Below are positions 1 through 5,531 of a DNA stretch of 7,989 nucleotides, in pieces; positions within the stretch are counted from its first letter, which is position 1, and each line of letters begins with the position of its first letter. The notes beneath the pieces are model-generated. The model ran no database searches and had not been told where the DNA came from. It worked only from the letters and a program-made list of their open reading frames with translations. The stretch spans positions 1-7,989 of the forward strand of contig CANLIF010000055.1 in NCBI GenBank assembly GCA_947491175.1, read 5' to 3'. This DNA comes from Actinomycetota bacterium. Lineage in GTDB: Bacteria; Actinomycetota; Actinomycetes; S36-B12; UBA5976. A program made the position numbers and the translations under genes.

Positions 1-128
1 GATTATTTTACATTTTAACTTTGCCTGAAACAAAAAGTATTACAGGGTTACGACACGCAAAAATGGAATAGCACTTGACTGTTGTAACGATCGCTCTACT
101 TACAATGATGGCTCTGCAACCAAAATTC

Positions 129-1619
129 TTAATCCAAGTAGTCGCGCAAAACCTGAGAACGAGATGGGTGACGAAGCTTGGACATGGTCTTAGATTCAAT
201 CTGACGGATACGCTCACGAGTTACCCCGTAAACCTTGCCGATTTCATCCAAGGTCTTTGGCTGACCATCGGTAAGGCCAAATCGCATCTTTACTACCCCA
301 GATTCGCGATCTGACAAAGTATCAAGGACTGAGTCCAGCTGCTCTTGCAGCAAAGTGAACGAGACTGCATCGGCAGGCACAATTGCTTCGGAGTCTTCGA
401 TCAAATCACCGAATTCGCTATCGCCTTCTTCGCCAAGTGGAGTATGCAGCGAGATTGGCTCTCGACCATACTTTTGAACTTCAACGACCTTTTCAGGGGT
501 CATGTCGAGTTCGCGGGCTAGTTCTTCAGGTGTTGGTTCGCGGCCAAGATCTTGAAGCATCTGGCGCTGAACTCGTGCCAACTTATTGATGACTTCAACC
601 ATGTGAACGGGAATACGAATTGTACGGGCTTGATCTGCCATTGCACGGGTGATCGCCTGGCGAATCCACCAGGTTGCATATGTCGAGAACTTGTAACCCT
701 TGGTGTAGTCAAACTTCTCTACCGCACGAATCAGGCCAAGGTTTCCCTCTTGAATCAAGTCCAAGAACAACATGCCACGTCCGGTGTAGCGCTTCGCTAA
801 GGACACGACTAGGCGAAGGTTTGCTTCAAGCAAATGATTCTTTGCGCGCTGACCATCTTCGGCAATCCATTCGTAATCACCCTGTCGACGATCCTTGAAC
901 GGTCCACGAGTTGCTAGTAATTCTTCGGCAAATAAACCAGCTTCGATTCGCTTTGCTAAGTCAACTTCTTCTTCAGCATTAAGCAATGGAACTTTACCGA
1001 TTTGCTTTAGATAATCCTTCACGGGATCTGCAGTCGCACCGGCAGTTATAACTTGCTGGACTGGTTCATCTGTGTCATCTACATCGGAGATAACTAAGTT
1101 GTCACTATCGGGCGCAACAACTGGCTTAGCTTCATCCTCGTCTGCAATGTCACCTAGGTCTGCGGCGAGTTCAGTTTCTAAATCGACTTCAAGTACAGCG
1201 GCAGCAGCAAGTTCAACATCGGAGATTACAACGACTAGGTCGAGATCTATTACTACTCCGTCAACAACGTCGAGCATTTTGCCGGCCTTTGCAGACTTCT
1301 TTGAAGCCTTAGGGGGCGTAGTTGAAGTAGTGGTTGCCTTTTTGGCAGTTACTTTTGTGGCTGGTTTTGCAACAATTTTTTTAGCGGATACTTTTACAGC
1401 AGACTTTTTTACTGGAACCGAATTCTTTTTTGCAGCTGAGGCTTTCTTTGCAACTGGCTTAGCAATAGCTTTTTTAACTGGCTTTCCGGCAATGGCCTTC
1501 TTGGCCGCTGATTTACTGGCCGGTGCCTTCTTGGCCGTTGATTTACTGGCCGGTGCCTTCTTGGCCGTTGATTTACTGGCCGGTGCCTTCTTGGCTGGAG
1601 TCGGTTTAGTCATTGCCAC
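129..1619 (-). CDS. rpoD: Primary (housekeeping) RNA polymerase sigma factor, RpoD/SigA/HrdB type
   Basis: This is a group 1 sigma-70 factor that directs RNA polymerase to -35/-10 promoters. In the 496-residue product, residues 1-112 are a low-complexity Ala/Lys/Pro-rich basic extension and about 115-190 are acidic and hydrophobic. The conserved core follows: region 1.2 near 198-230 (DPVKDYLKQIG), region 2 about 262-332 (NLRLVVSLAKRY, DLIQEGNLGLIRAVEKFD, then YATWWIRQAITRA for -10 recognition), region 3 about 338-415, and region 4 about 420-490 with the -35 helix-turn-helix at 457-483 (GVTRERIRQIE). The intact 2.4 and 4.2 motifs identify the primary sigma rather than an ECF factor. The extension carries a perfect-phase 10-residue repeat, and ISDV occurs twice in the acidic part. 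The GTG start at 1619 is favoured because GAAAGAGG (1632-1625) lies 5 nt upstream; an ATG two codons later (1613) has 11-nt spacing and is nearly as likely. The family call is secure; the exact start is not. Confidence 0.97.
   Translation of the reverse strand: MAMTKPTPAKKAPASKSTAKKAPASKSTAKKAPASKSAAKKAIAGKPVKKAIAKPVAKKASAAKKNSVPVKKSAVKVSAKKIVAKPATKVTAKKATTTSTTPPKASKKSAKAGKMLDVVDGVVIDLDLVVVISDVELAAAAVLEVDLETELAADLGDIADEDEAKPVVAPDSDNLVISDVDDTDEPVQQVITAGATADPVKDYLKQIGKVPLLNAEEEVDLAKRIEAGLFAEELLATRGPFKDRRQGDYEWIAEDGQRAKNHLLEANLRLVVSLAKRYTGRGMLFLDLIQEGNLGLIRAVEKFDYTKGYKFSTYATWWIRQAITRAMADQARTIRIPVHMVEVINKLARVQRQMLQDLGREPTPEELARELDMTPEKVVEVQKYGREPISLHTPLGEEGDSEFGDLIEDSEAIVPADAVSFTLLQEQLDSVLDTLSDRESGVVKMRFGLTDGQPKTLDEIGKVYGVTRERIRQIESKTMSKLRHPSRSQVLRDYLD
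1501..1590. repeat. Three tandem 30-bp repeats inside rpoD
   Basis: Three head-to-tail 30-bp units lie at 1501-1530, 1531-1560 and 1561-1590. The second and third are identical; the first differs by one base (c for t at position 8 of the unit). Read on the minus strand they encode a 10-residue unit (KKAPASKSTA) at residues 10-39 of the sigma factor. Being a multiple of three, the array can gain or lose copies without breaking the frame. Confidence 0.95.
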
Positions 1620-1658
1620 TTATGCCTCTTTCAACACTAACTTGTATTGCCTGTCCTA

Positions 1659-1687
1659 TCTTGCTATTGGCCTGGGCAATAGCAAGA
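1659..1687 (-). other. Perfect 11-bp hairpin between the PKD gene and rpoD
   Basis: The arms at 1659-1669 and 1677-1687 are perfect inverted repeats (TCTTGCTATTG / CAATAGCAAGA) around a 7-nt loop. The hairpin lies in the 189-bp gap after the PKD gene stop and about 40 nt before the rpoD start, with both genes on the minus strand. No T-run follows it on either strand. It could be a terminator without a U-tract for the upstream gene, or a structured part of the rpoD leader. A TTGACA hexamer (1698-1693, minus) lies just upstream, but I find no TANNNT box at 16-18 nt from it. A TANNNT box (TAGTGT, 1638-1633) sits nearer the start without a clear -35. Confidence 0.45.
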
Positions 1688-1808
1688 GCCCTTGTCAAGC
1701 AAAATGCTCAACACGGGCCACATCCTTAAGATGCTTTCACATTGTACTCCCCATTTGTGACACTTTGCACTTCCCATTCGTATCACTGCAGAAGCCAGGC
1801 CCGGATCG

Positions 1809-2627
1809 CTAGTGCGAGACCAGGACGGTTCTGGCCGAGGCTATAGGCACATCTAAGGTCTTTGCCTGCCTTAGCACCTCACCTGAGACATCGAAAGTTC
1901 CAATGCCTGAGACGGTGTACTTAGCTTGCCAGACGGCAGTGACTCCCACGCTGTATCTGCCTGGACTTCGGTATTGATGCGTGATTTGCCGACTCGGATA
2001 CTGATCTCCGGCCACACTCTTCCAAACAGATGTCCCATCATCCCAAGTCCAGCGCCAAGTTGGCGTAGCTGTGATCGATACCGAATGACCCGACAGCACG
2101 AAGTTTGGTGGACTAAAACTCCTGGGCTGTCCAGTCCAAAAAATCACTGGCACGGTAGTGAGCGAACCACCCGGTGGATCAAAACCTGGTCGCAAGGCAG
2201 GGATGTACCTAATCACATAGTCGTTCACTCGGCCTTCAACTTGTCTGCGAGTTACCGGCGTGGAACTCCCCCAGCACACCGAACCAACTACGGCTGTCGT
2301 GCTGGGAGTCAGACCAAACCAAACTCTATAAAGCAAACTCCCGCGCGGGCACGATGTCACAGCGTGCTTACAAGGCACGTTGGATCCTTGCATGCAATAG
2401 ATCGAGTAGCGCCAGATGCAACCAAGACAATTTGCCACCGCAGACTTTGTCTCTGTTGATCCTGAAAATGAATCTGGCAACAACAACCCTCCAGTACCCA
2501 CGTATGCCGAGATCGAGTTGTTCCCGCCAACATCAGGAGTGGCAGCTAAACTTGCCGAGCCCGTGGATGTAACTAATCCAAAGCCCATGACTACGACCAA
2601 AGCGCATCGTGCCAATTTGATTTTCAT
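1809..2627 (-). CDS. Secreted PKD-domain protein, unknown function
   Basis: This is a 272-residue exported protein. Residues 1-28 form a signal peptide: basic start MKIKLAR, a hydrophobic core to about residue 20, then SASLA with likely cleavage after Ala28. The mature part has six cysteines at 67, 70, 78, 86, 93 and 118, probably disulfide-forming outside the cell. Residues about 132-165 resemble the linker seen in other actinobacterial secreted PKD proteins (PPGGSLTTVPVIFWT). The C-terminal third (about 175-262) looks like a PKD/Ig-like fold, with WTWDDGT at 193-199 and THQYRSPGRYSV at 216-227 in place of the usual WxFGDG and HxYxxPGxYxV. The ATG at 2627 is chosen because GGGGGAAA (2639-2632) precedes it by 4 nt and the signal peptide begins there; longer upstream starts would bury it. 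There is no lipobox, LPXTG or C-terminal membrane anchor, so free secretion is likely. Its ligand is unknown. Confidence 0.85.
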   Translation of the reverse strand: MKIKLARCALVVVMGFGLVTSTGSASLAATPDVGGNNSISAYVGTGGLLLPDSFSGSTETKSAVANCLGCIWRYSIYCMQGSNVPCKHAVTSCPRGSLLYRVWFGLTPSTTAVVGSVCWGSSTPVTRRQVEGRVNDYVIRYIPALRPGFDPPGGSLTTVPVIFWTGQPRSFSPPNFVLSGHSVSITATPTWRWTWDDGTSVWKSVAGDQYPSRQITHQYRSPGRYSVGVTAVWQAKYTVSGIGTFDVSGEVLRQAKTLDVPIASARTVLVSH

Positions 2628-2673
2628 ATGATTTCCCCCGAAACACATGTGAACTGGAAGCCCTGAGAGTTTG

Positions 2674-2701
2674 AGCCTAGATGGTTTGCCTCGTGAGCCA
2701 A
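2674..2701 (-). promoter_or_regulatory. Putative promoter of the PKD gene
   Basis: On the minus strand TTGGCT (2701-2696) and TAGGCT (2679-2674) are separated by 16 nt, matching -35 and -10 elements of a primary-sigma promoter. Transcription would begin near 2667, giving a leader of about 40 nt that contains the GGGGGAAA ribosome-binding site. The site lies in the 106-bp gap after the DUF4192-type gene, so the PKD gene may be transcribed on its own. Confidence 0.4.
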
Positions 2702-2733
2702 CTTCATTTTCTCGAGTTGTGGATAATCTGCGA

Positions 2734-3306
2734 TTACGCAGCGCCCTTGAGGCATGCATCAAAACCAACAGCCGCTAATGACGATGACCAAACAGTTGGC
2801 GGCACGTTGTGGCGAAGCGCAATGTCAAGCAGTTGGGCAAGTGAGTAACTGGAGTCGATTTCTAAGGCGTGATCAATTGCCAGTCGTGTCATCTGTGTTT
2901 GACCTTCGAGCCAAGCAATTCCTGCGTAGACGGTGGCAAGTGGGGCCACGAATTCTGGTTGCGATCTGGCCACTTCGCGAATCAAGTGGGCTTGAAATTG
3001 TCCCCGCAATTCAGGTGAATCGTGGAGCATCCGTAATAACCCATCTCGAGTCCGGATGTCACAAAGACCAACACTTAGTTGCGCATGCTCTTGCCAATTT
3101 AGGTCTGCTTCATTTTGGAGACGCTCAAAGATCTTGGCGACATGATCGCCTCGAGCCGCAAATGCATCGGTTGCGATGGCTTCGGCAAAGTCCTTTGCTG
3201 CCTTTGATATTTGGGTGTTGCGTTGCTTTACTTGCTGGGCACTGAGCGAGGGTGCCTGCGAATCTACTAAGGACTCTGCGGTTTGCTCATCGGTTTTATT
3301 TTCCAT
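2734..3306 (-). CDS. DUF4192-type protein, C-terminal half only
   Basis: A 190-residue cytoplasmic protein without signal or membrane segments. Residues 1-45 are polar and probably disordered or coiled. From about 55 to 180 it follows the C-terminal half of actinobacterial DUF4192 proteins: an RTRDGLLRML segment near 85-94, the REVARSQPEFVAPLATVYAGIAWLEG block at 110-135, then ALEIDSSYSLAQLLDIAL and NVPPTVW at 147-173. From memory, family members are usually about 330-390 residues with an N-terminal half beginning around an LLGFxPxxSLV motif; that half is absent. The non-coding region upstream shows no remnant of it in any frame, so this looks like a stable short form rather than a recent frameshift. 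The ATG at 3306 lacks a clear ribosome-binding site. The function of the family is not known to me. The assignment is by pattern and has not been tested by search. Confidence 0.7.
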   Translation of the reverse strand: MENKTDEQTAESLVDSQAPSLSAQQVKQRNTQISKAAKDFAEAIATDAFAARGDHVAKIFERLQNEADLNWQEHAQLSVGLCDIRTRDGLLRMLHDSPELRGQFQAHLIREVARSQPEFVAPLATVYAGIAWLEGQTQMTRLAIDHALEIDSSYSLAQLLDIALRHNVPPTVWSSSLAAVGFDACLKGAA

Positions 3307-3375
3307 TGCAACAGCGTGCGATAGTCACGAAATCAAATCCATACCTGCGTTTTAATTGTGCGTAACTTAATCCTG

Positions 3376-3404
3376 TGAACAGATGATTCGCATGTTTTTA
3401 ACTT
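3376..3404 (+). promoter_or_regulatory. Possible promoter for VOC gene leader or small RNA
   Basis: TGAACA (3376-3381, 4 of 6 matches to TTGACA) is separated by 17 nt from TAACTT (3399-3404, fits TANNNT). Transcription would start near 3411, upstream of the hairpins, giving a leader of nearly 190 nt before the VOC start. A second TAACTT occurs at 3363-3368. The support is pattern only. Confidence 0.25.
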
Positions 3405-3434
3405 GGAGTCCGAGCTAATTTTGGACATAAAGGA

Positions 3435-3480
3435 GCACCCAGAGTTCGGGTGGCTTCCCCTCCGCCGTCCCTCTGGGTGC
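3435..3480 (+). ncRNA. Candidate structured RNA hairpin
   Basis: A perfect 10-bp outer stem, GCACCCAGAG (3435-3444) with CTCTGGGTGC (3471-3480), encloses a symmetric 4x4 internal loop. An inner 5-bp stem follows (GGTGG 3449-3453 with CCGCC 3462-3466) and a C-rich 8-nt loop. The inner stem needs a G-U pair that forms only in plus-strand RNA; in minus-strand RNA it becomes a C-A mismatch. This favours plus transcription, towards the VOC gene. No U-run follows, so it is not a classic intrinsic terminator. I do not recognise a known RNA family. Confidence 0.35.
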
Positions 3481-3523
3481 TTAACGAAAAACTTAGACAA
3501 CAAACGCCCACAACCTCGGTAAT

Positions 3524-3540
3524 GACACGCCCAGCGTGTC
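3524..3540. repeat. Perfect 7-bp inverted repeat with 3-nt loop
   Basis: GACACGC (3524-3530) and GCGTGTC (3534-3540) flank the loop CCA, 58 bp before the VOC start. It could be an RNA hairpin in the VOC leader or a protein-binding site. Confidence 0.5.
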
Positions 3541-3598
3541 GCGCTCGAAACTAGACCCCGGTGCTGCGGACCCATCCCGGTTGTGCCAAAGTTTTAAC

Positions 3599-4234
3599 AT
3601 GCAACTTGATCACGTCGCCTACGCCGTCACCAATGCCGAACTTGCGGACACCGTACAGCGACTTGGTGCTGAGTTAGGCGTTGCATTTATCGATGGTGGC
3701 AAGCACCCGCGCGCCGGAACCCGAAACTTTATTTTGCCAATGGCATCAGGACAATACATCGAAATTGTTGCGCCACTTGAGCACCCAGTCGCCGAAACAG
3801 TTCCCTTTGGGCAAGCGGTTCGCAATCGTGCCGAAGCTGGCGGTGGCTGGATGGGTTGGGCAGTTCGTGTTGACGATGTAGCTCCCCTAGAAACTCGCAT
3901 TGGACGCCAGGCTGGTCCGGGACATCGCTTGCGTCCCGGTGGCACTGATTTAACTTGGAAACAGATTGGCGTTATCGACTTAATCGCCGAGCCAATTTTG
4001 CCGTTTTTTATTAAGTGGGATGACATGAGCGCGCATCCAAGTATCGGTGGAACCGATTCTGTCAGCATCTCCGAATTTGCCTTAAGTGGTGACCGTGATT
4101 CATTAACTTCATGGTTGGGCGATACCCCAGAAGCGCTTCTTGATGACATCGCATTGACTTGGGTTGAAGACGATGAAATCGGATTAATCTCAGTTACTTT
4201 CCAAACTCCAAATGGCGCTGTAACAATTAACTAG
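3599..4234 (+). CDS. VOC-superfamily glyoxalase-like protein
   Basis: A 211-residue cytoplasmic protein of the vicinal oxygen chelate superfamily, closest by pattern to the Glyoxalase-like (Glyoxalase_3, PF13468) group. It opens with LDHVAYAV at 3-10, where His5 is the usual first metal ligand. GGKHPRAGTRNFILP at 33-47 and QYIEIVAP at 52-59 (Glu55) follow. The second half has WAVRVDDVAPL at 87-97 and LPFFIKWDDMSAHP at 134-147, a typical motif of this group. Such proteins bind a divalent metal and act on small molecules (lyase, isomerase or dioxygenase chemistry); the substrate cannot be read from the sequence. The ATG at 3599 is preferred to an in-frame GTG at 3536 because family members begin almost directly with LDHV. 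It has no good Shine-Dalgarno sequence. It stands alone, convergent with the exonuclease gene. Confidence 0.85.
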   Translation: MQLDHVAYAVTNAELADTVQRLGAELGVAFIDGGKHPRAGTRNFILPMASGQYIEIVAPLEHPVAETVPFGQAVRNRAEAGGGWMGWAVRVDDVAPLETRIGRQAGPGHRLRPGGTDLTWKQIGVIDLIAEPILPFFIKWDDMSAHPSIGGTDSVSISEFALSGDRDSLTSWLGDTPEALLDDIALTWVEDDEIGLISVTFQTPNGAVTIN

Positions 4235-4240
4235 ATTGTT

Positions 4241-4260
4241 TAATGCCTATCGAGGCATTA
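4241..4260. terminator. Hairpin between convergent VOC and exonuclease genes
   Basis: TAATGCCT (4241-4248) and AGGCATTA (4253-4260) form a perfect 8-bp stem with a 4-nt loop. It lies 6 bp after the VOC stop and overlaps the last four codons of the exonuclease gene. With 12 bp between two convergent genes, a bidirectional terminator is the natural reading. There is no proper T-run on either side, so its efficiency is uncertain. Confidence 0.55.
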
Positions 4261-4987
4261 GCGCGCAACTATTTCCAATTCTTGGTTGTGGTGTTGGATT
4301 AGTGAAATACGTAAGCGCCTTGTAGTTTGCAAGCATTTTCGGAAGTAACTGCGCTACTACCTTGGCATCGTCTAGGGCAGTGTGCGCACTTTCTTGTGAA
4401 ATCTCAAAGTGGGTTGCTAAAGTTCCCAACTTGAAATTGTCAGTTCCTTTTACCGTGTTTCTAGCTAGCCAGTAGGTGCAAATCGCTGGCATCATCAAAA
4501 GTTTGGCACCCGCAAGTTGAGTTTCGGCAGCTACAAAACCTTCATCAAACTTGGCATGGTGAGCCACAAAAATCGCGTTGTCCATTACTCGCGCAAAGTC
4601 ATCGAAAACCTGATCAAACGTGGGAGCATCTTTAACCATGTCTGCGGTTATGCCGTGGATCCAATCGGCGCCAGTGTTGCCATCCTCGGGGTTAACAAGT
4701 GAAGACATCGAATCTAGGATCTGGCCAGCTTGGTTGATCCGCACTGCGGCAATCTCTATTACCCGCGCTCCAGCCGCCGGGTCTAGCCCAGAGCTTTCCA
4801 CGTCGACCACAACAAAATCATGATCCAGCTCGTGGGTGCCGCCTGATCCCCCATAATGCAGAAAATGGCCGACATCTCCTGGGTTTGCAAAGCGTGATTC
4901 CATAACCTTCAATGTATCGCTCACCTCAGACGATCTGACAAGCATCCCGTTGTGTGTGGCTAACCAAGCGTTGTGCACAACCAACAT
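4247..4987 (-). CDS. DEDDh 3'-5' exonuclease, DnaQ/RNase T superfamily
   Basis: A 246-residue protein with an exonuclease domain at about 57-220. All catalytic residues are present: Asp62 and Glu64 in FVVVDVESSGLDP (ExoI), Asp148 in FVAHHAKFDEGF (ExoII), His202 and Asp207 in AHTALDDA (ExoIII). The H-x4-D spacing makes it the DEDDh type. These enzymes remove nucleotides from DNA or RNA 3' ends using two metal ions. A free-standing domain of this size may be a proofreading epsilon-like subunit or an independent repair or RNA-trimming nuclease; the sequence does not decide. The first 56 residues are not part of the fold. The start is uncertain: the ATG at 4987 has a TANNNT box 6 nt upstream (leaderless), while in-frame ATGs at 4945 and 4903 lack well-spaced ribosome-binding sites. 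Starting at 4903 would remove only non-conserved residues. Confidence 0.9.
   Translation of the reverse strand: MLVVHNAWLATHNGMLVRSSEVSDTLKVMESRFANPGDVGHFLHYGGSGGTHELDHDFVVVDVESSGLDPAAGARVIEIAAVRINQAGQILDSMSSLVNPEDGNTGADWIHGITADMVKDAPTFDQVFDDFARVMDNAIFVAHHAKFDEGFVAAETQLAGAKLLMMPAICTYWLARNTVKGTDNFKLGTLATHFEISQESAHTALDDAKVVAQLLPKMLANYKALTYFTNPTPQPRIGNSCALMPR
4970..4981. promoter_or_regulatory. 12-bp perfect palindrome, possible operator
   Basis: GTTGTGCACAAC reads the same on both strands. It begins 29 bp before the lipoprotein start and overlaps codons 3-6 of the exonuclease if that gene starts at 4987. Its place next to two divergent starts suggests a dimeric regulator site, but a coding coincidence is possible. 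Confidence 0.3.
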
Positions 4988-4992
4988 AGGCT
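4987..4992 (+). promoter_or_regulatory. -10 box of a leaderless lipoprotein gene
   Basis: TAGGCT fits TANNNT and ends 6 nt before the lipoprotein ATG, so transcription would begin at or next to the start codon. There is no Shine-Dalgarno sequence before this ATG and no clear -35 at 16-18 nt. The same hexamer precedes psuG and lies in the PKD gene promoter. Confidence 0.4.
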
Positions 4993-4993
4993 A

Positions 4994-4999
4994 AAAGTA
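4994..4999 (-). promoter_or_regulatory. -10 box of a leaderless exonuclease gene
   Basis: On the minus strand TACTTT (4999-4994) ends 6 nt before the exonuclease ATG at 4987. It sits almost back to back with the lipoprotein -10 box, so the two promoters would overlap and compete. It applies only if the longest exonuclease start is used. Confidence 0.3.
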
Positions 5000-5529
5000 T
5001 GAAACTTCCAGTTTTGATTTCTGGCATTATCGTCTCGCTAGCCCTTGTGGGCTGCTCTGAGCAAACACCGGCAGCCAGTACCTCTGAAGTAAGCGTTTCA
5101 CCAACAACAATTGCTCCAACCATTGCCTACGAAGAAATGCCACCCGTTGTAGAAGCAAATGTCACCCTAGAGTGCGCAAGCTACTCGGAAGGCGCAACAC
5201 CATTTGTGCGCCAACAATCTGATTTAGTGGTTAACGGTGTGCAATACCGCGTCGCAACTGTAGCTTGCGGTGTTGCAGATAGTGAAGTGAGCGCTGAAGT
5301 CGTTGAATCATTTATTGCAGACAATGGCGTATGGGCATCAAACGGATTGGTTTCAGGCCCAGATGTACCGTTTAACACCATGGGACCTTGCGAGTCTGAT
5401 GGCAACTTTGTGTCTTGCCCAGCTTTTGTACTCAGTGAAGAAGGCGAAGCGATCGGGTGCATCCAAATAACTGGTCAGGACAACGGATTAGTTTGGACTT
5501 TCGTAACTGAAGAAGAATTAGCGCTTTAA
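4999..5529 (+). CDS. Small predicted lipoprotein, unknown function
   Basis: A 176-residue exported lipoprotein. The N-terminus MKLPVLISGIIVSLALVGC is a type II signal peptide with lipobox LVGC at 16-19; Cys19 would be lipidated and the protein anchored on the outer face of the membrane. Residues 20-50 are a Ser/Thr/Pro-rich linker. The folded part (about 52-172) contains five cysteines at 59, 90, 131, 140 and 154; CESDGNFVSC at 131-140 suggests a disulfide loop. I recognise no named domain. The product is acidic, with several Glu residues at the C-terminus. It stands alone between two minus-strand genes, 11 bp from the divergent exonuclease start and 2 bp from the convergent psuK stop. Confidence 0.85.
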   Translation: MKLPVLISGIIVSLALVGCSEQTPAASTSEVSVSPTTIAPTIAYEEMPPVVEANVTLECASYSEGATPFVRQQSDLVVNGVQYRVATVACGVADSEVSAEVVESFIADNGVWASNGLVSGPDVPFNTMGPCESDGNFVSCPAFVLSEEGEAIGCIQITGQDNGLVWTFVTEEELAL

Positions 5530-5531
5530 TT

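Larger units (their letters stand above)
3307..3598. other. 292-bp divergent intergenic region with RNA-like hairpins
   Basis: This is the largest gene-free stretch in the window, between the divergent DUF4192-type and VOC genes. It holds a putative plus-strand promoter (3376-3404), a long hairpin (3435-3480) and a compact second hairpin (3524-3540). Reading frames crossing it on either strand have no recognisable protein features. It most likely contains the divergent promoters plus a structured leader, or a small RNA. Confidence 0.5.

Noticed and set aside
82..105. A 6-bp inverted repeat (TTGTAA/TTACAA) downstream of the rpoD stop, considered as a terminator.
   Set aside because: The stem is short and AT-rich with a 12-nt loop, and no T-run follows directly on the minus strand.
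1072..1812. A 246-codon plus-strand open frame antisense to rpoD, with repeated AFLAVDLLAG units that look like a membrane protein.
   Set aside because: It is the complement of the Ala/Lys-rich rpoD extension and its 30-bp repeats; the hydrophobic look is a by-product of the low-complexity coding strand.
1926..2459. A 177-codon plus-strand open frame opposite the PKD gene.
   Set aside because: It has no recognisable domain and lies wholly opposite a gene with a clear signal peptide, ribosome-binding site and PKD motifs.
2644..2651. CACATGTG palindrome upstream of the PKD gene as an operator.
   Set aside because: It is only 8 bp with no extended symmetry, which is expected by chance.
2754..3245. 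A 163-codon plus-strand open frame opposite the DUF4192-type gene.
   Set aside because: It has no family features, whereas the opposite strand matches a known family pattern.
3383..3418. An 11-codon leader-peptide-like frame (MIRMFLTWSPS) upstream of the long hairpin, suggesting attenuation.
   Set aside because: It has one Trp codon, no good ribosome-binding site, no U-tract after the hairpin and no amino-acid biosynthesis gene downstream; chance is the better explanation.
3445..3475. Resemblance of GGGTGG ... CCGTCCCT to a T-box antiterminator and terminator.
   Set aside because: The essential TGGNACC core is missing, no specifier stem is evident, and the downstream gene is not an aminoacyl-tRNA synthetase or amino-acid gene.
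3619..4149. A 176-codon minus-strand open frame opposite the VOC gene.
   Set aside because: The composition is Ser/Pro/Arg-rich with no motif; the plus strand is plainly a VOC protein.
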